DNA of 64,000 nt from an uncultured Clostridium sp. (GTDB taxonomy: Bacteria; Bacillota; Clostridia; TANB77; CAG-508). The position numbers were made by a program, and so were the translations under genes. Below, piece after piece: positions 52,901 to 59,589 of this stretch; position 1 is the first letter of the stretch; the number at the start of each line of letters is the position of its first letter. The notes beneath the pieces are model-generated. The model was not told the DNA's origin and ran no database searches. It worked only from the letters and a program-made list of their open reading frames with translations. Location: positions 16,117-80,116 of the forward strand of contig CAOKXF010000009.1 in the NCBI GenBank assembly GCA_948473335.1, read 5' to 3'.

Positions 52901-54841
52901 ACATACACAGGAGATGAAGTAATAGTAACATATTATTATAGAAGAAAAGCAAAAGTAATAACACATCACTACTTAGAAGGAACAGAAGAGAAAATAACAA
53001 TAGAAGGAGTAGAAGTAGAAGATGAAATACAAACAGGAAAAATAGGAGACACATTTACAACAAAAGTATATGAAAACTTACCAGAATACTATGAAAATAC
53101 ATCTTCAAGTGAAATAACAAGTGGAAGGTATACAGAAGAAACAATAGAAGTAATCTATTATTATAAATTAAAAGAATATAATTATAGAGTAGAATACTAC
53201 TATAATGACCAAAAAGATGAAGAAGCAACAGAAAAAGGAAAAGAAGAATATGGAAAAGAAATAGTAGGATATGTAAGTAAACCAAAAGAAGGATACAAAT
53301 TCAAAAAAGAAGAAAATGTGCCACTAAAAATAACAGAGAATGAAGAAAATAATGTAATAAAAATTTACTATGTAACAGATAACATAAGTTATACAGTAAA
53401 CTATTTAGAAGAAGATACAGAAGAAGAATTACATGAACCAAAGATAGTAGAAAATCAAGAATTTGGAGCAACAATAACAACAAGTAGCGAAATAATAGAC
53501 ATTGAGGGATATGAATACAGTAGTATTGATAGAGACAAATTAACAATAGGAATAGACGAAACCAAAAATGCAATTAACATCTATTATATTAAAAGATCAG
53601 ATTTAAAATATACAGTAAACTACTTAGAAAAAGACACAAATGAAATATTACATGAAGCAAAGACAGTAGAAAACCAAGTATTTGGAGGAATAATAACATC
53701 AAGTACAGAAGTAATAGAAATACCAGGATATAAATATGATAGTGTAGACAAAGAAAGCATAACTATACAAGTAGATGAGACACAGAATATAATAAATATA
53801 TATTATACAATAAGGACAGACATTAAATATAAAGTAGAATACTACTATAATGGAATACAAGATGAGGAAGAAACAGAAGAATATGAAGGAACATATAAAG
53901 AAGCAATAGAAAATTATGAAGACAAGATAAAAGAAGGATACATATTAGTAGAAGTAGTAGGAATACCACTAATAATAGAAGCAGAAGAAGAAAAAAATAT
54001 AATCAAAGTATATTATGCAAAAGAAACAACAGCAACAGTAAAATACATAGACAAAACAACAAATGAAATAATAGAAGAAAGAACAGAAAAAGGATATGTA
54101 GGAAAAGAATTTGTAACAGAAGCAAAAGACTTTGAAAACTATGTATTAGTAGAAGAGCCAGAAGAAAAAACAGTAATAATGGAAGAAGACGAAGTAATAG
54201 TAAGATATTATTATGTACATGTATCAAGTGGAGTAATAGAAAAACACATAGATATGAACACAGACGAAATACTATACAATACAACACATGAAGGAAACGA
54301 AGGAGACGAATATACAACAAAACCAAAAGAATTTAAAGGATATAGTCTAGTAGAAGAAAAATATCCAGAAAATGCAGAAGGAAAAATGAAAAGGGAGGTA
54401 ATAACAGTAAATTACTATTACAAGAAAAAAGAAGCAGCAACAGTAATCATAAAATACATAGACAAAGAAACAAATGAAGAAATAAAAGAAAAGATAGTAA
54501 TAGAAGGATATGAAGGAGATGAATATAAGACAGAACGAAAAGAACTAGAAGGATATGAATTCGTTGAAGTAGTAGGAGAACAAGAAGGAACAATGAAAGA
54601 AGAAAAAGAAATAATCTATTATTATCAAAAAGTCAAAGAACCAGAAATACCAGGAGAAGGAGGAGCAGACATAGAAGAACCAACAGAACCAAAAGATCCA
54701 ACAGCAACAGACAAAGAGATACCATCAGCAGGACTAACAAAGGAACAAATAGCGATAATAGTTGTAACAACAATGACAGCAATAACAGGAATACTAGTAA
54801 TTGTGGGTATTAAAGGAATAAAACTAGACAAAAAACATTAA
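43910..54841 (+). CDS. Giant surface protein 3 (SpaA, double seven-bladed propeller, MucBP repeats)
   Basis: 3643 residues. N-terminal membrane anchor (residues about 8-35). A backbone distantly like giants 1 and 2 follows (to about 990). SpaA-like domains at about 990-1440 end in 'LYKAVEVEVPDKYDKS'. Fourteen propeller units of the type 'CIIETRDGGYIVGGYF...GMIIKY...WGK' span about 1445-2345. After them come a strand 'VIENVRKEF', an InlB-B-like repeat, and another SpaA domain that is split by two related beta-sandwiches ('YYLHLGYRKNG', 'YYLHLGYYKNA'). About ten MucBP-like repeats follow ('HHYIEGTEEK', 'VNYLEKDTNEILHEA', ending 'IYYYQK'). The C-terminus is 'IPSAGLTKEQ', a membrane segment and 'DKKH', a sorting-like tail. 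The start is ATG 43910 after ATGGAGG; 43895 overlaps that Shine-Dalgarno. Ligand unknown. Confidence 0.82.
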   Translation: MARNKRSKIIMGVAVMLMIVALVVAIVIDQIAKRNRENVGLSSELARAKTYNRVEEGEEAVEGTENVKFDAFFLRDLEGNGYATGVRGTCKEIGKEDTLYMEINVQTAGYLKDAKITIDGKNFYLQTALPKDEQLANSYIGNNIKEIRFNNLTNGTQKLLTGIVRSGDYSYSSTINDAIASNINNYSREDNKIILTGTYVGEDGTEIEIRKEVPFTMDWYGTTKASIYSTTQNKYIGSCINEEEGTLNLEFTVYTEEIDKKLILKTNHTEGEIPELNGYAPILVTYTGTNATFNYDSTTRRFTIDRTSTVGEDGSIISSLSSSNSYSIKITYPLEAYQTLEAKTVQLQIPVNTYYEGYNNQNDEFTNPYKSNIAKTTIVSNYNNYQGSITNFYIEVGKQGYSPNYRNLISKQKPLKIYNGKSEGEKDDIYTVQWGVYIGTNVELGNIVMKENKDGEKQETDQFIKTNGEIESAEDVITNVGIYFSGADTVLGSNGEIKIYDEDTNNLLVTFTKNNWNKYTSSNPYKYETPVKHIRIETSKVINNGVFLDVYNIKEIDDEAITTKYEREEFDKLQYIKSTLVGHIANRYIQTKESQAYYEVPISIATIGISKKTISTQTTEKRVNITIKAEAKENQNQVKWKNGTFLIKFPTELIDVQINSISINNGSVKIDSYEVAEQDGQIFIKIVTKNITSQDYTITIDADLSPDPRIATTTRSIELYATNENETNYYYQEADIYDINNNLNTIEKVNHTTTSISMVSPNLLLTNQIATNYDEKGGIIISPQIADIKPKYAVVDQEQQEEQTAEIGIQLRNNYASTISEIQILGKIPFEGNTYVISGNKLGSTFTTKMIKTGIQVPEELREIVKVYYSENESADKDLNKAENNWKTAEQVESWDNIKTFLIDLGDYVMPTGKEFIFNYTVKIPNGLAFNKVSYSHHGVYFCLDTEQGKYRTQTEPNRLGFRIAEKYNIEIQKYQKGREKIVPGATYSITEIIQNEDGTEEKGQIKTATTNEEGKLRIGNLYVGQIYEIKETQTPGDYELNLDAIRFTSNIDEHRILTVNKIEGTTREEIAATKEEGENYKVLVKVEDEVKATLKITKKEKDTDKKLKSVKYVITGYNLLTTGQALTTDANGEASIKGLSIGQEYVLREVKAEGYYLGEAVTFKITNNNGAYGTEIIGGTVKDYNMIEENHIPQLSITLENEKIPTYDLEITKIKRTTDVQMSDKEGEESSTEEQVTYLEGARFKLYKNNELIGEYITNDKGKIVISNLYQYIEEKDENATYTLKEVIAPEGYSKVKDIKFKVQEDEGLKFINIDEKQSKYTAEGNTVKLIIEDSPLFKLIKKDGETGKVLSNIKFVIYNIDDGEKPATNSKGEILGTKELINGKEYYTLLTDSNGEITVDLPEGLYKAVEVEVPDKYDKSNSSHYFSIGSSSKGKEILVAKWTKTVGDEINCIIETSDGGYLIGGYFKSPSIDLGNGEVLNNNGSRPYSDGLIIKYSESGEAEWGKAVGGSDGEQITCIIETRDGGYIVGGYFYSSRIDLGNGEVLSNYDTRGYSDGMIIKYDSEGNVEWGKAVGGSDGDYIRCITDTQDEGYIVGGYFNSSSIDLGNGKVLNNNRTSYLDGMIIKYGVDGEVEWGKAVGGSDGEQITCIIETRDGGYIVGGYFYSSRIDLGNGEVLSNYDTRGYSDGMIIKYDSEGNVEWGKAVGGSSSDQIICIIETREGGYLVGGNFRSEHIFLENGINLYNTSDSDPYGGEKYYNGMLIKYNNNGEAEWGKVVGGSSSDYINCIIETREGGYLVGGYFNSSSIDLGNGKVLNNNRTSYLDGMIIKYGVDGEVEWGKVVGGDQGDQITSVLETIDGGYVVGGAFKNVKLENGIELNGEISIIKYSTMVMPDIKIENAKSIGGNSRDYINCIVETSDGGYLTSGYFKSPSIDLGNGVVLNSKDNNINYADGMIIKYSESGEVEWGKVVGGSSDDSINRIIETRDGGYLVGGYFASSNIDLENGVVLKNNGSTNYYDGMIVKYDSEGNVEWGKTIGGDNTDQITCVVEIQDGGYVVGGNFYSQSINLENGVVLNNHNINNSSDGMIIKYDEQGNLEWGKTIGGDNTDQITCVVETQDGGYVVGGFFYGNSIDLGNGVVLNKTLSSMNGMIIKYKANGEAEWGKVVGENSMEQITCITGTSDGGYVVGGYFISNSIDLGNGVVLNNNSISSFYGDGMIIKYNSEGNIEWGKVIGESYTERINCIVETRDGGYIVGGYFNGNSIETEINHGGYDGIIIKCDTYGNTEWIKAIGGSRNDYINCIIETQDGKYAVGGYFESSSIDLGNREELNNSGYCNGMLLEVTGKMETPEIQELVIENVRKEFKITTKVEEIDGVKGGTISGEGKIAYEKVKYGDSSTKEIIMIPNKDYEIMGITVNGKEYPFIANEDGTYTMPQFENMVENKHIVVTFAMKDNKITINKVDRRTREPLAGVRFRLDQIEERTEPENVIGELTNNGQTYIEIDKTNEIADVLGKLTNNGTYYFVEQEGKYIPTNSKTYQTANGGTTGKHNTIANSYIEIDLSNKEGKYVVCINAEVSSESADRGYATITETTIAPAYNSTNGQFIYISGTQGAKEYTSAILEGGKTYYLHLGYRKNGSVDTGKDQIIFNSIKVYGTTSTTYNFVSTEGKYESNNQRQDNTVANSYIPIDLRSYKGKYNLIVNAQVSSQNGNDIGYVTITENTDRPAYSSSTGRLIYISGEQEAKDYTTVLEGGKQYYLHLGYYKNASTSTGDDKFTINNIEVKLNDSELYHTEVETNSQGQAITQIPFGKYSITEIKAPEGYNILAEPLIIEFRANGEHEFTIENQKSAKVKVNHYKAIKNEDGTYTYTEEKVAESQILEGKVEEDYTSIPHLDLSQYKLIKNENGEYAIPENATGKFAEEQIEVIYYYEEKQIPLKVHHYIEGTEEKVPLKDGTEAEDIVKGGKENEEYTTEAISGEKLSEEYELIEIPENANGTYTGDEVIVTYYYRRKAKVITHHYLEGTEEKITIEGVEVEDEIQTGKIGDTFTTKVYENLPEYYENTSSSEITSGRYTEETIEVIYYYKLKEYNYRVEYYYNDQKDEEATEKGKEEYGKEIVGYVSKPKEGYKFKKEENVPLKITENEENNVIKIYYVTDNISYTVNYLEEDTEEELHEPKIVENQEFGATITTSSEIIDIEGYEYSSIDRDKLTIGIDETKNAINIYYIKRSDLKYTVNYLEKDTNEILHEAKTVENQVFGGIITSSTEVIEIPGYKYDSVDKESITIQVDETQNIINIYYTIRTDIKYKVEYYYNGIQDEEETEEYEGTYKEAIENYEDKIKEGYILVEVVGIPLIIEAEEEKNIIKVYYAKETTATVKYIDKTTNEIIEERTEKGYVGKEFVTEAKDFENYVLVEEPEEKTVIMEEDEVIVRYYYVHVSSGVIEKHIDMNTDEILYNTTHEGNEGDEYTTKPKEFKGYSLVEEKYPENAEGKMKREVITVNYYYKKKEAATVIIKYIDKETNEEIKEKIVIEGYEGDEYKTERKELEGYEFVEVVGEQEGTMKEEKEIIYYYQKVKEPEIPGEGGADIEEPTEPKDPTATDKEIPSAGLTKEQIAIIVVTTMTAITGILVIVGIKGIKLDKKH
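48421..49436 (+). repeat. Nearly identical propeller-blade duplications in giant gene 3
   Basis: Bases 48421-48646 recur without visible mismatch at 48814-49039 (226 bases, offset 393). Bases 48698-48827 recur at 49307-49436 (130 bases, offset 609). Other blades are far more diverged. These are recent internal duplications or conversions inside the first propeller. Confidence 0.85.
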
Positions 54842-54861
54842 AATAGTAAATAATAAAATAT

Positions 54862-54893
54862 TTAAAGAACTCATATTTTTATGAGTTCTTTAA
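54862..54893 (+). terminator. Hairpin after giant gene 3
   Basis: Perfect 14-bp stem TTAAAGAACTCATA / TATGAGTTCTTTAA with a TTTT loop, 20 bases after the stop codon. The T-run after it is absent (GTAAATAAAA), so its strength as a terminator is uncertain. Confidence 0.7.
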
Positions 54894-55022
54894 GTAAATA
54901 AAAATATTTAACAACTTTAGATTATGACACAAACAATTATAATGGAAAAAAACAAATAAGTGCAATTGATTTTTTATTAAAAAGAATAGAATTATAATAA
55001 GAAAACTAAATATTATTAATCT

Positions 55023-55234
55023 AAAAATTCAACTAATTTATAAATAATCGTAGATTTGTATCCATTCGTAAATCAGTTGAATTTTTTAAGCAATATATAA
55101 AACTGAGCAATAATAATATTTATTAAAAAATTTCCAGGTATAAAATGAAAAATTAAGACAAGAGCTTGCGTTTTCAGACAATATGTAATAAAATAAGAAA
55201 AACAATTTGTCCAAAAAACAAAAAAACAAATTGT
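55023..55234. other. Structured gap between giant gene 3 and spoIIE
   Basis: This 505-base gap (54842-55346) has no credible ORF. A long hairpin at 55023-55086 has outer arms AAAAATTCAACT / AGTTGAATTTTT, and an inner GATTT / AAATC pair, ending in a T-run. A second inverted repeat, ACAATTTGT / ACAAATTGT, spans 55202-55234. Within it TTGTCCAA (55207-55214) is one base from a Spo0A box (TTGTCGAA). That would fit control of spoIIE but is weak evidence. Confidence 0.45.
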
Positions 55235-55346
55235 AAATATCACAAAAAGTAAAAAACTTTTTTTGAAAGTAAACACAAAAAGACAAAAAAATAAAAAAAA
55301 ACATACTAAAATATTACCAAAAAGAAAGTTTATAGAGGTGGTAAGG

Positions 55347-57803
55347 ATGTTTCAAAATATACAATACGAAGAAGTAGGACAAGAAGAGAGTAGCAAAATA
55401 GATATAATCAATATAATAAAAAATATATTCACAACAAAAAATATATTAATATACACAATAGCATTTTTAGTATCAACAATAAGTTTAGGAGGAGAAGTAT
55501 CTCCATTCAGTATAGCACTAGTAGGAGCAAGCTTTTCAGCAGGGATACCAGCATTTGGAATAATAATAATATCAATAATAGGAAACATTGTAGGATTTGG
55601 AGCAACAGGAGGACTAAATTATATATTAACACTACTAATGCTAATGATAACATATGTAATAAAGAGACCAACATACAATGAAGAAAACAAAAACGAGAAA
55701 ATTAAATTAGGAAAAAGATTATTTATAAGTGTATTAACAGTAATGATATGCAGATATGTAATAAGTACATTCACAATATATAACCTAATAGCGAACATAA
55801 CAAACGCACTAATAGTAGTAATATTTTATAAAATTTTCACAAATTCATTAGGAGTATTGGAAGAAGTAAACGTAAAAAAAGCATTTTCACTAGAAGAAGT
55901 AATGGGAGCAAGCCTAATACTAGCAGTATCAATATCAGCATTAGGAGACATAGGAATATTTGGACTATCAATAAGAAATATATTAAGCATATTTATAGTA
56001 TTAATATTAGGGTGGAAGAATGGAGTACTAATAGGAACAACATCAGGAGTAACAATAGGAGCAGTATTAGGAATAATAGCTCAATATGAACCAAGTGTGG
56101 TAGCACTATATGCAATATCAGGAATGCTAGCAGGACTACTAAACAGATTTGGAAAGATAGGCGTAATAATAGGATTTATAGTAGGAAATGGAATATTAGC
56201 ATACATATCAAATGGAACAACGTTAGATGCACAAATACTAAAAGAAATTTTAGTAGCAGCAATAGGACTATTAGCAGTGCCAACAAGAATAAATATAAAT
56301 ATAGAAGAATTCATGAATAGTTCAAGATTATTACCAGCATATTCAAACAAAACATTAGTAACAGGACAAGCAACTGTGGACAAGCTAAATGTTGTAACAG
56401 AGACAATAGAAGATATAGCAAAAACATATGAAAATGACAAAGAACTAGAAGAATTAATTCAAGAGAAAACAATAGAAGATAAAAATAGAGATTTATTTAT
56501 ATCAGAACTATTAAATGAACTAGATGATATAAAAGATAATATGTTATATGATGATTTAAGTAAAGTTCCAAACAAAATAGTAAATGAGATATATACAATA
56601 TTAATAGACAAGCAACAAATAAGCAGAAAAGATTTATTAAAAGCATTTGCAAAGTTTAATAGTTATATAATAGGATTTGATGATGAGAAAGTAAGTAAAT
56701 ACTTAGAAGACAACATAAGACAAGTTATAAACAAAATAAATTCAGCATATAGAGTAAGTAAAGCAAACTTTATATGCCAAGAAAAAATAAAAGAAAACAA
56801 AAAGAGTATGCAATCACAATTAGGACAGATTTCAAAAGCAATAACAAATATAGCAACTCAAATACAAGAAGAAGTAGTAGAAGAAAAACAAGATTACAGA
56901 GAAGAAAAAGAAAAGATATTATTACTATTAAAACAGAAAGACATAAAAATAGAAGAACTATGGATTAGAAGGAAAAAAGGAGACAGATACTTTGTAGATA
57001 TATATGTAAATATACTAAATCAAGGTATAGTAAATAATGACATAGAGAAAATAGAAAAGATATTAACAGAAGTACTAAGAGATAAAATAAAATTAAATGA
57101 AAGAACATCAAAAATAACAAAGGGAAAAAGTTTATTAAGTTTTACATCAACAGACAAATATGAAATGAGCATAGGGATAACTGGAAGTACAAAAAGTAAA
57201 AGTACAGTATCAGGAGATTCAATACTAAATATAAGACTAAATGATGGAAAAAATTTAATAGCAATAAGTGATGGAATGGGATCAGGACCAGAAGCAAGAA
57301 AAAGTAGTCAAATAGCAATAAAAATGTTAGAAAGATTATTATCATCAGGATTTAACCAAAATATATCAGTAGAATTAATAAACAAAGCAGTATTAAATAA
57401 TACAGAAGAAATATTTGCAACTCTAGATATTGCCATAGTAGACTTATATAAAGGAAACATAGAATTTATCAAAAATGGAGCAGCGCCAACATACATAAAA
57501 AATGAAAGCAAAGTGCAAATAATAAAAACACTAACATTGCCAACAGGAGCATTAGAAGAAATTAAATTGACAACATATGACAAAGACTTAGTAAAGGGAG
57601 ACATAATAGTAATGTGTAGCGATGGAATAATAGATTCAAATGTTGAATATAAAAATAAGGAGTTATGGTTAAAATATTTACTAGAAGATATGGAAGCACA
57701 AAATCCACAAAAGATGGCAGATATTATATTAAAAGAGGCAATAGATAACAATTATGGAATAAATAAAGATGATATGAGTGTTATAGTTCTAAAAGTAAAA
57801 TAA
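55347..57803 (+). CDS. spoIIE: Stage II sporulation protein E (PP2C phosphatase)
   Basis: 818 residues, close to the 827 of Bacillus. The N-terminal third is a multi-pass membrane region of about ten helices ('STISLGGEVSPFSIALVGAS' to 'GLLAVPTRININIEEFM'). A linker or oligomerisation region follows, then a C-terminal PP2C phosphatase with 'LIAISDGMGSGPEARKSSQ', 'FIKNGAAPTYI' and 'IVMCSDGIIDSN'. The Asp residues that bind manganese are present. It dephosphorylates SpoIIAA to release sigma-F in the forespore and helps polar division. The start at ATG 55347 has AGAGGTG 6 bases upstream; the track's TTG start adds a Lys-rich stretch and is unlikely. It marks the organism as a spore former. Confidence 0.96.
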   Translation: MFQNIQYEEVGQEESSKIDIINIIKNIFTTKNILIYTIAFLVSTISLGGEVSPFSIALVGASFSAGIPAFGIIIISIIGNIVGFGATGGLNYILTLLMLMITYVIKRPTYNEENKNEKIKLGKRLFISVLTVMICRYVISTFTIYNLIANITNALIVVIFYKIFTNSLGVLEEVNVKKAFSLEEVMGASLILAVSISALGDIGIFGLSIRNILSIFIVLILGWKNGVLIGTTSGVTIGAVLGIIAQYEPSVVALYAISGMLAGLLNRFGKIGVIIGFIVGNGILAYISNGTTLDAQILKEILVAAIGLLAVPTRININIEEFMNSSRLLPAYSNKTLVTGQATVDKLNVVTETIEDIAKTYENDKELEELIQEKTIEDKNRDLFISELLNELDDIKDNMLYDDLSKVPNKIVNEIYTILIDKQQISRKDLLKAFAKFNSYIIGFDDEKVSKYLEDNIRQVINKINSAYRVSKANFICQEKIKENKKSMQSQLGQISKAITNIATQIQEEVVEEKQDYREEKEKILLLLKQKDIKIEELWIRRKKGDRYFVDIYVNILNQGIVNNDIEKIEKILTEVLRDKIKLNERTSKITKGKSLLSFTSTDKYEMSIGITGSTKSKSTVSGDSILNIRLNDGKNLIAISDGMGSGPEARKSSQIAIKMLERLLSSGFNQNISVELINKAVLNNTEEIFATLDIAIVDLYKGNIEFIKNGAAPTYIKNESKVQIIKTLTLPTGALEEIKLTTYDKDLVKGDIIVMCSDGIIDSNVEYKNKELWLKYLLEDMEAQNPQKMADIILKEAIDNNYGINKDDMSVIVLKVK

Positions 57804-57860
57804 AGAAAAAGCAAATGAAAATTAGAATAATAAAAACAAAAAATAAATTTAAAATATGAC

Positions 57861-57890
57861 AAAATCCCCTTGTAATTGAAGGGGATTTTT
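57861..57890 (+). terminator. Terminator of spoIIE
   Basis: Perfect 10-bp arms AAAATCCCCT / AGGGGATTTT with a 9-nt loop, then a short T-run. Confidence 0.88.
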
Positions 57891-57953
57891 GATATATTAT
57901 AAATACAAAAAACTCACCACTATCGTGATGACTTTCCTAAAAATATAAAAAAT

Positions 57954-57999
57954 AAGGAGGAAGTGTTAGTAGTTTAAACTAACATCAGCTAAAATTATG
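57954..57999 (+). promoter_or_regulatory. Distant Shine-Dalgarno with an intervening hairpin before the WG-repeat gene
   Basis: AAGGAGG lies at 57954-57960, but the first usable in-frame start is ATG 57997, 36 bases on. An in-frame TAG lies at 57970-57972. Between them TGTTAGT / ACTAACA can pair around AGTTTAA. Folding would shorten the effective distance to about 15 bases. The ribosome may bridge the hairpin, or a non-standard start may be used. Confidence 0.5.
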
Positions 58000-59526
58000 A
58001 GAAGTCGAAGTGAAAGAAGAAATAGATATTCAGATGACAATAAATTAAATTATACAAAAGTATTAGCTGTAATAATTGCAATAATAGTAGTAATAGTATT
58101 TGTAATGGCAATTAGACAATTATTAACAATGGATATAATACCTAAAAAAGGAAATGAATATTTTGCTCTATATGAACAAGACAAATGGGGAGTAATAGAT
58201 AATAGAGGAAATGTTGTAATAGTACCATCATATGCTGAAATGATAATAATACCAAATCAAAAACACGATATATTCATTTGTACATATGAGATAAATAATA
58301 AAACAGGAGAATATAAAAGTAAAGTCTTAAATAAGAAAAATAAAGAAATATTCCAAGAATATGAACAAGTAGAAGCATTAGAAAATTATGATAAGGCACA
58401 AAACATATGGTATGAAGAAGACATATTAAAAGTAAAACAAAATGGAAAATATGGACTAATCAATTTTAAAGGGACTAAAATAGCAGAATGTGAATATGAC
58501 AAAATATATGCACTAAAAGGAATAGAAGGAAGCATAATAGTAGAAAAAGACGGAAAGCTAGGATTATTAGATAATACGGGAAGAAAAATAATAGATACAG
58601 AATACAAAGAAATACTAGGAATAGGAACAAAAAGTGACGAAGGATATATTACAGTTGATGAACAGGGAAAATATGGAGTAATAAGTTACACAAAAGAACA
58701 AATATTACAAAATAAATATGAATATATAGAACCAATATATGGAAAAGATTTATTTGTAATAAAAGACAAAAATCAACAACAGTTAATAAATGCAAATGGA
58801 GAAATAATACTAGACAGTGGATATAGTAAAATTGAATCAATATTGAAAAATGAAACACAAGGAGTAATTTTTGAAAGAGAACAAAAATATGGAATAATGG
58901 GAACAGACAGAATGATATTAGTAAAACCTCAATATGACAGTTTAAAAGAATTAGAGAATGGAAAGATTGTAGCAGAAAAAGATGGAAAAAAAGGAATTAT
59001 AAATATGCAAGATACAGAAGAATTACCATTTAGCTATAAAAGTATAAACTATAACAAGAAAGCAAACCTATATATAGCAGAAGACACAGACAATAATACA
59101 TCAATAATAGATCAAGATTATAATATAAAACTAATAGGAATACTAACAGAATTCAATGAAGAAGATGAATATATAAGGATGAGAATAGGAACAGAATATC
59201 AATATTACAATTTCAAATGTGAAGAAACAAGTAATATAGATGTATTAAAAGGTAATACACTATTCTTAAAACAAGAAAATGGAAAATATGGATATGTAAA
59301 CAAAAAAGGAGAAACTGTAGTTGACTATATATATGATGATGCAACAGAGCAAAATATATATGGATATGTAGCAGTAAAGAAAAATGGACTATGGGGTTCA
59401 ATAGATAGAGATGGGAAAGAAATAGTTGCACCAAAATATGAACTAACAAATAACATAATAATAAATTTCATAGGAAAGTGGCATTTAGGAGAAGATTTAA
59501 ATATGAAATACTATTGTGAAAAGTAA
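57997..59526 (+). CDS. Membrane-anchored WG-repeat protein
   Basis: 509 residues. One N-terminal membrane segment (about 20-45, 'VLAVIIAIIVVIVFVMAI') follows a basic cytoplasmic tail, and the rest is extracytoplasmic. The outer part is a series of WG-type repeats: 'DKWGVIDNRGNVVIVPSYAE', 'GKYGLINFKGTKIAECEYDK', 'GKLGLLDNTGRKIIDTEYKE', 'GKYGYVNKKGETVVDYIYDD' and 'GLWGSIDRDGKEIVAPKYE'. WG repeats form beta-structures, probably a propeller or solenoid, often in wall-associated proteins of Clostridia. Function unknown; a scaffolding or binding role is a guess. Start codon selection is odd (see the hairpin at 57954-57999). It is followed 63 bases later by another membrane protein gene. Confidence 0.85.
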   Translation: MRSRSERRNRYSDDNKLNYTKVLAVIIAIIVVIVFVMAIRQLLTMDIIPKKGNEYFALYEQDKWGVIDNRGNVVIVPSYAEMIIIPNQKHDIFICTYEINNKTGEYKSKVLNKKNKEIFQEYEQVEALENYDKAQNIWYEEDILKVKQNGKYGLINFKGTKIAECEYDKIYALKGIEGSIIVEKDGKLGLLDNTGRKIIDTEYKEILGIGTKSDEGYITVDEQGKYGVISYTKEQILQNKYEYIEPIYGKDLFVIKDKNQQQLINANGEIILDSGYSKIESILKNETQGVIFEREQKYGIMGTDRMILVKPQYDSLKELENGKIVAEKDGKKGIINMQDTEELPFSYKSINYNKKANLYIAEDTDNNTSIIDQDYNIKLIGILTEFNEEDEYIRMRIGTEYQYYNFKCEETSNIDVLKGNTLFLKQENGKYGYVNKKGETVVDYIYDDATEQNIYGYVAVKKNGLWGSIDRDGKEIVAPKYELTNNIIINFIGKWHLGEDLNMKYYCEK

Positions 59527-59589
59527 AAGAAAAGGTAATACAAAAAGAAGAAACATAAGAAAAACCTTATGAAAGGAATGAAATAAAAA

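Noticed and set aside
1096-54326. Dozens of long minus-strand Leu/Phe/Ser-rich ORFs opposite + strand genes (for example 1096-1791, 21110-21844, 52437-53054)
   Set aside because: They lie antisense to clear genes, are low-complexity, and lack ribosome-binding sites. They arise because A-rich coding strands give T-rich, stop-poor complements.
55207-55214. TTGTCCAA as a Spo0A box for spoIIE
   Set aside because: One mismatch in a short A/T-rich motif without a convincing promoter nearby; kept only as a remark in the gap entry.
57907-57940. GATGACTTTCC shared by this site and the complement of about 23611-23625 (and loosely by 1084-1095)
   Set aside because: The match is only about 11 bases and the surroundings do not align well enough to call a repeat.
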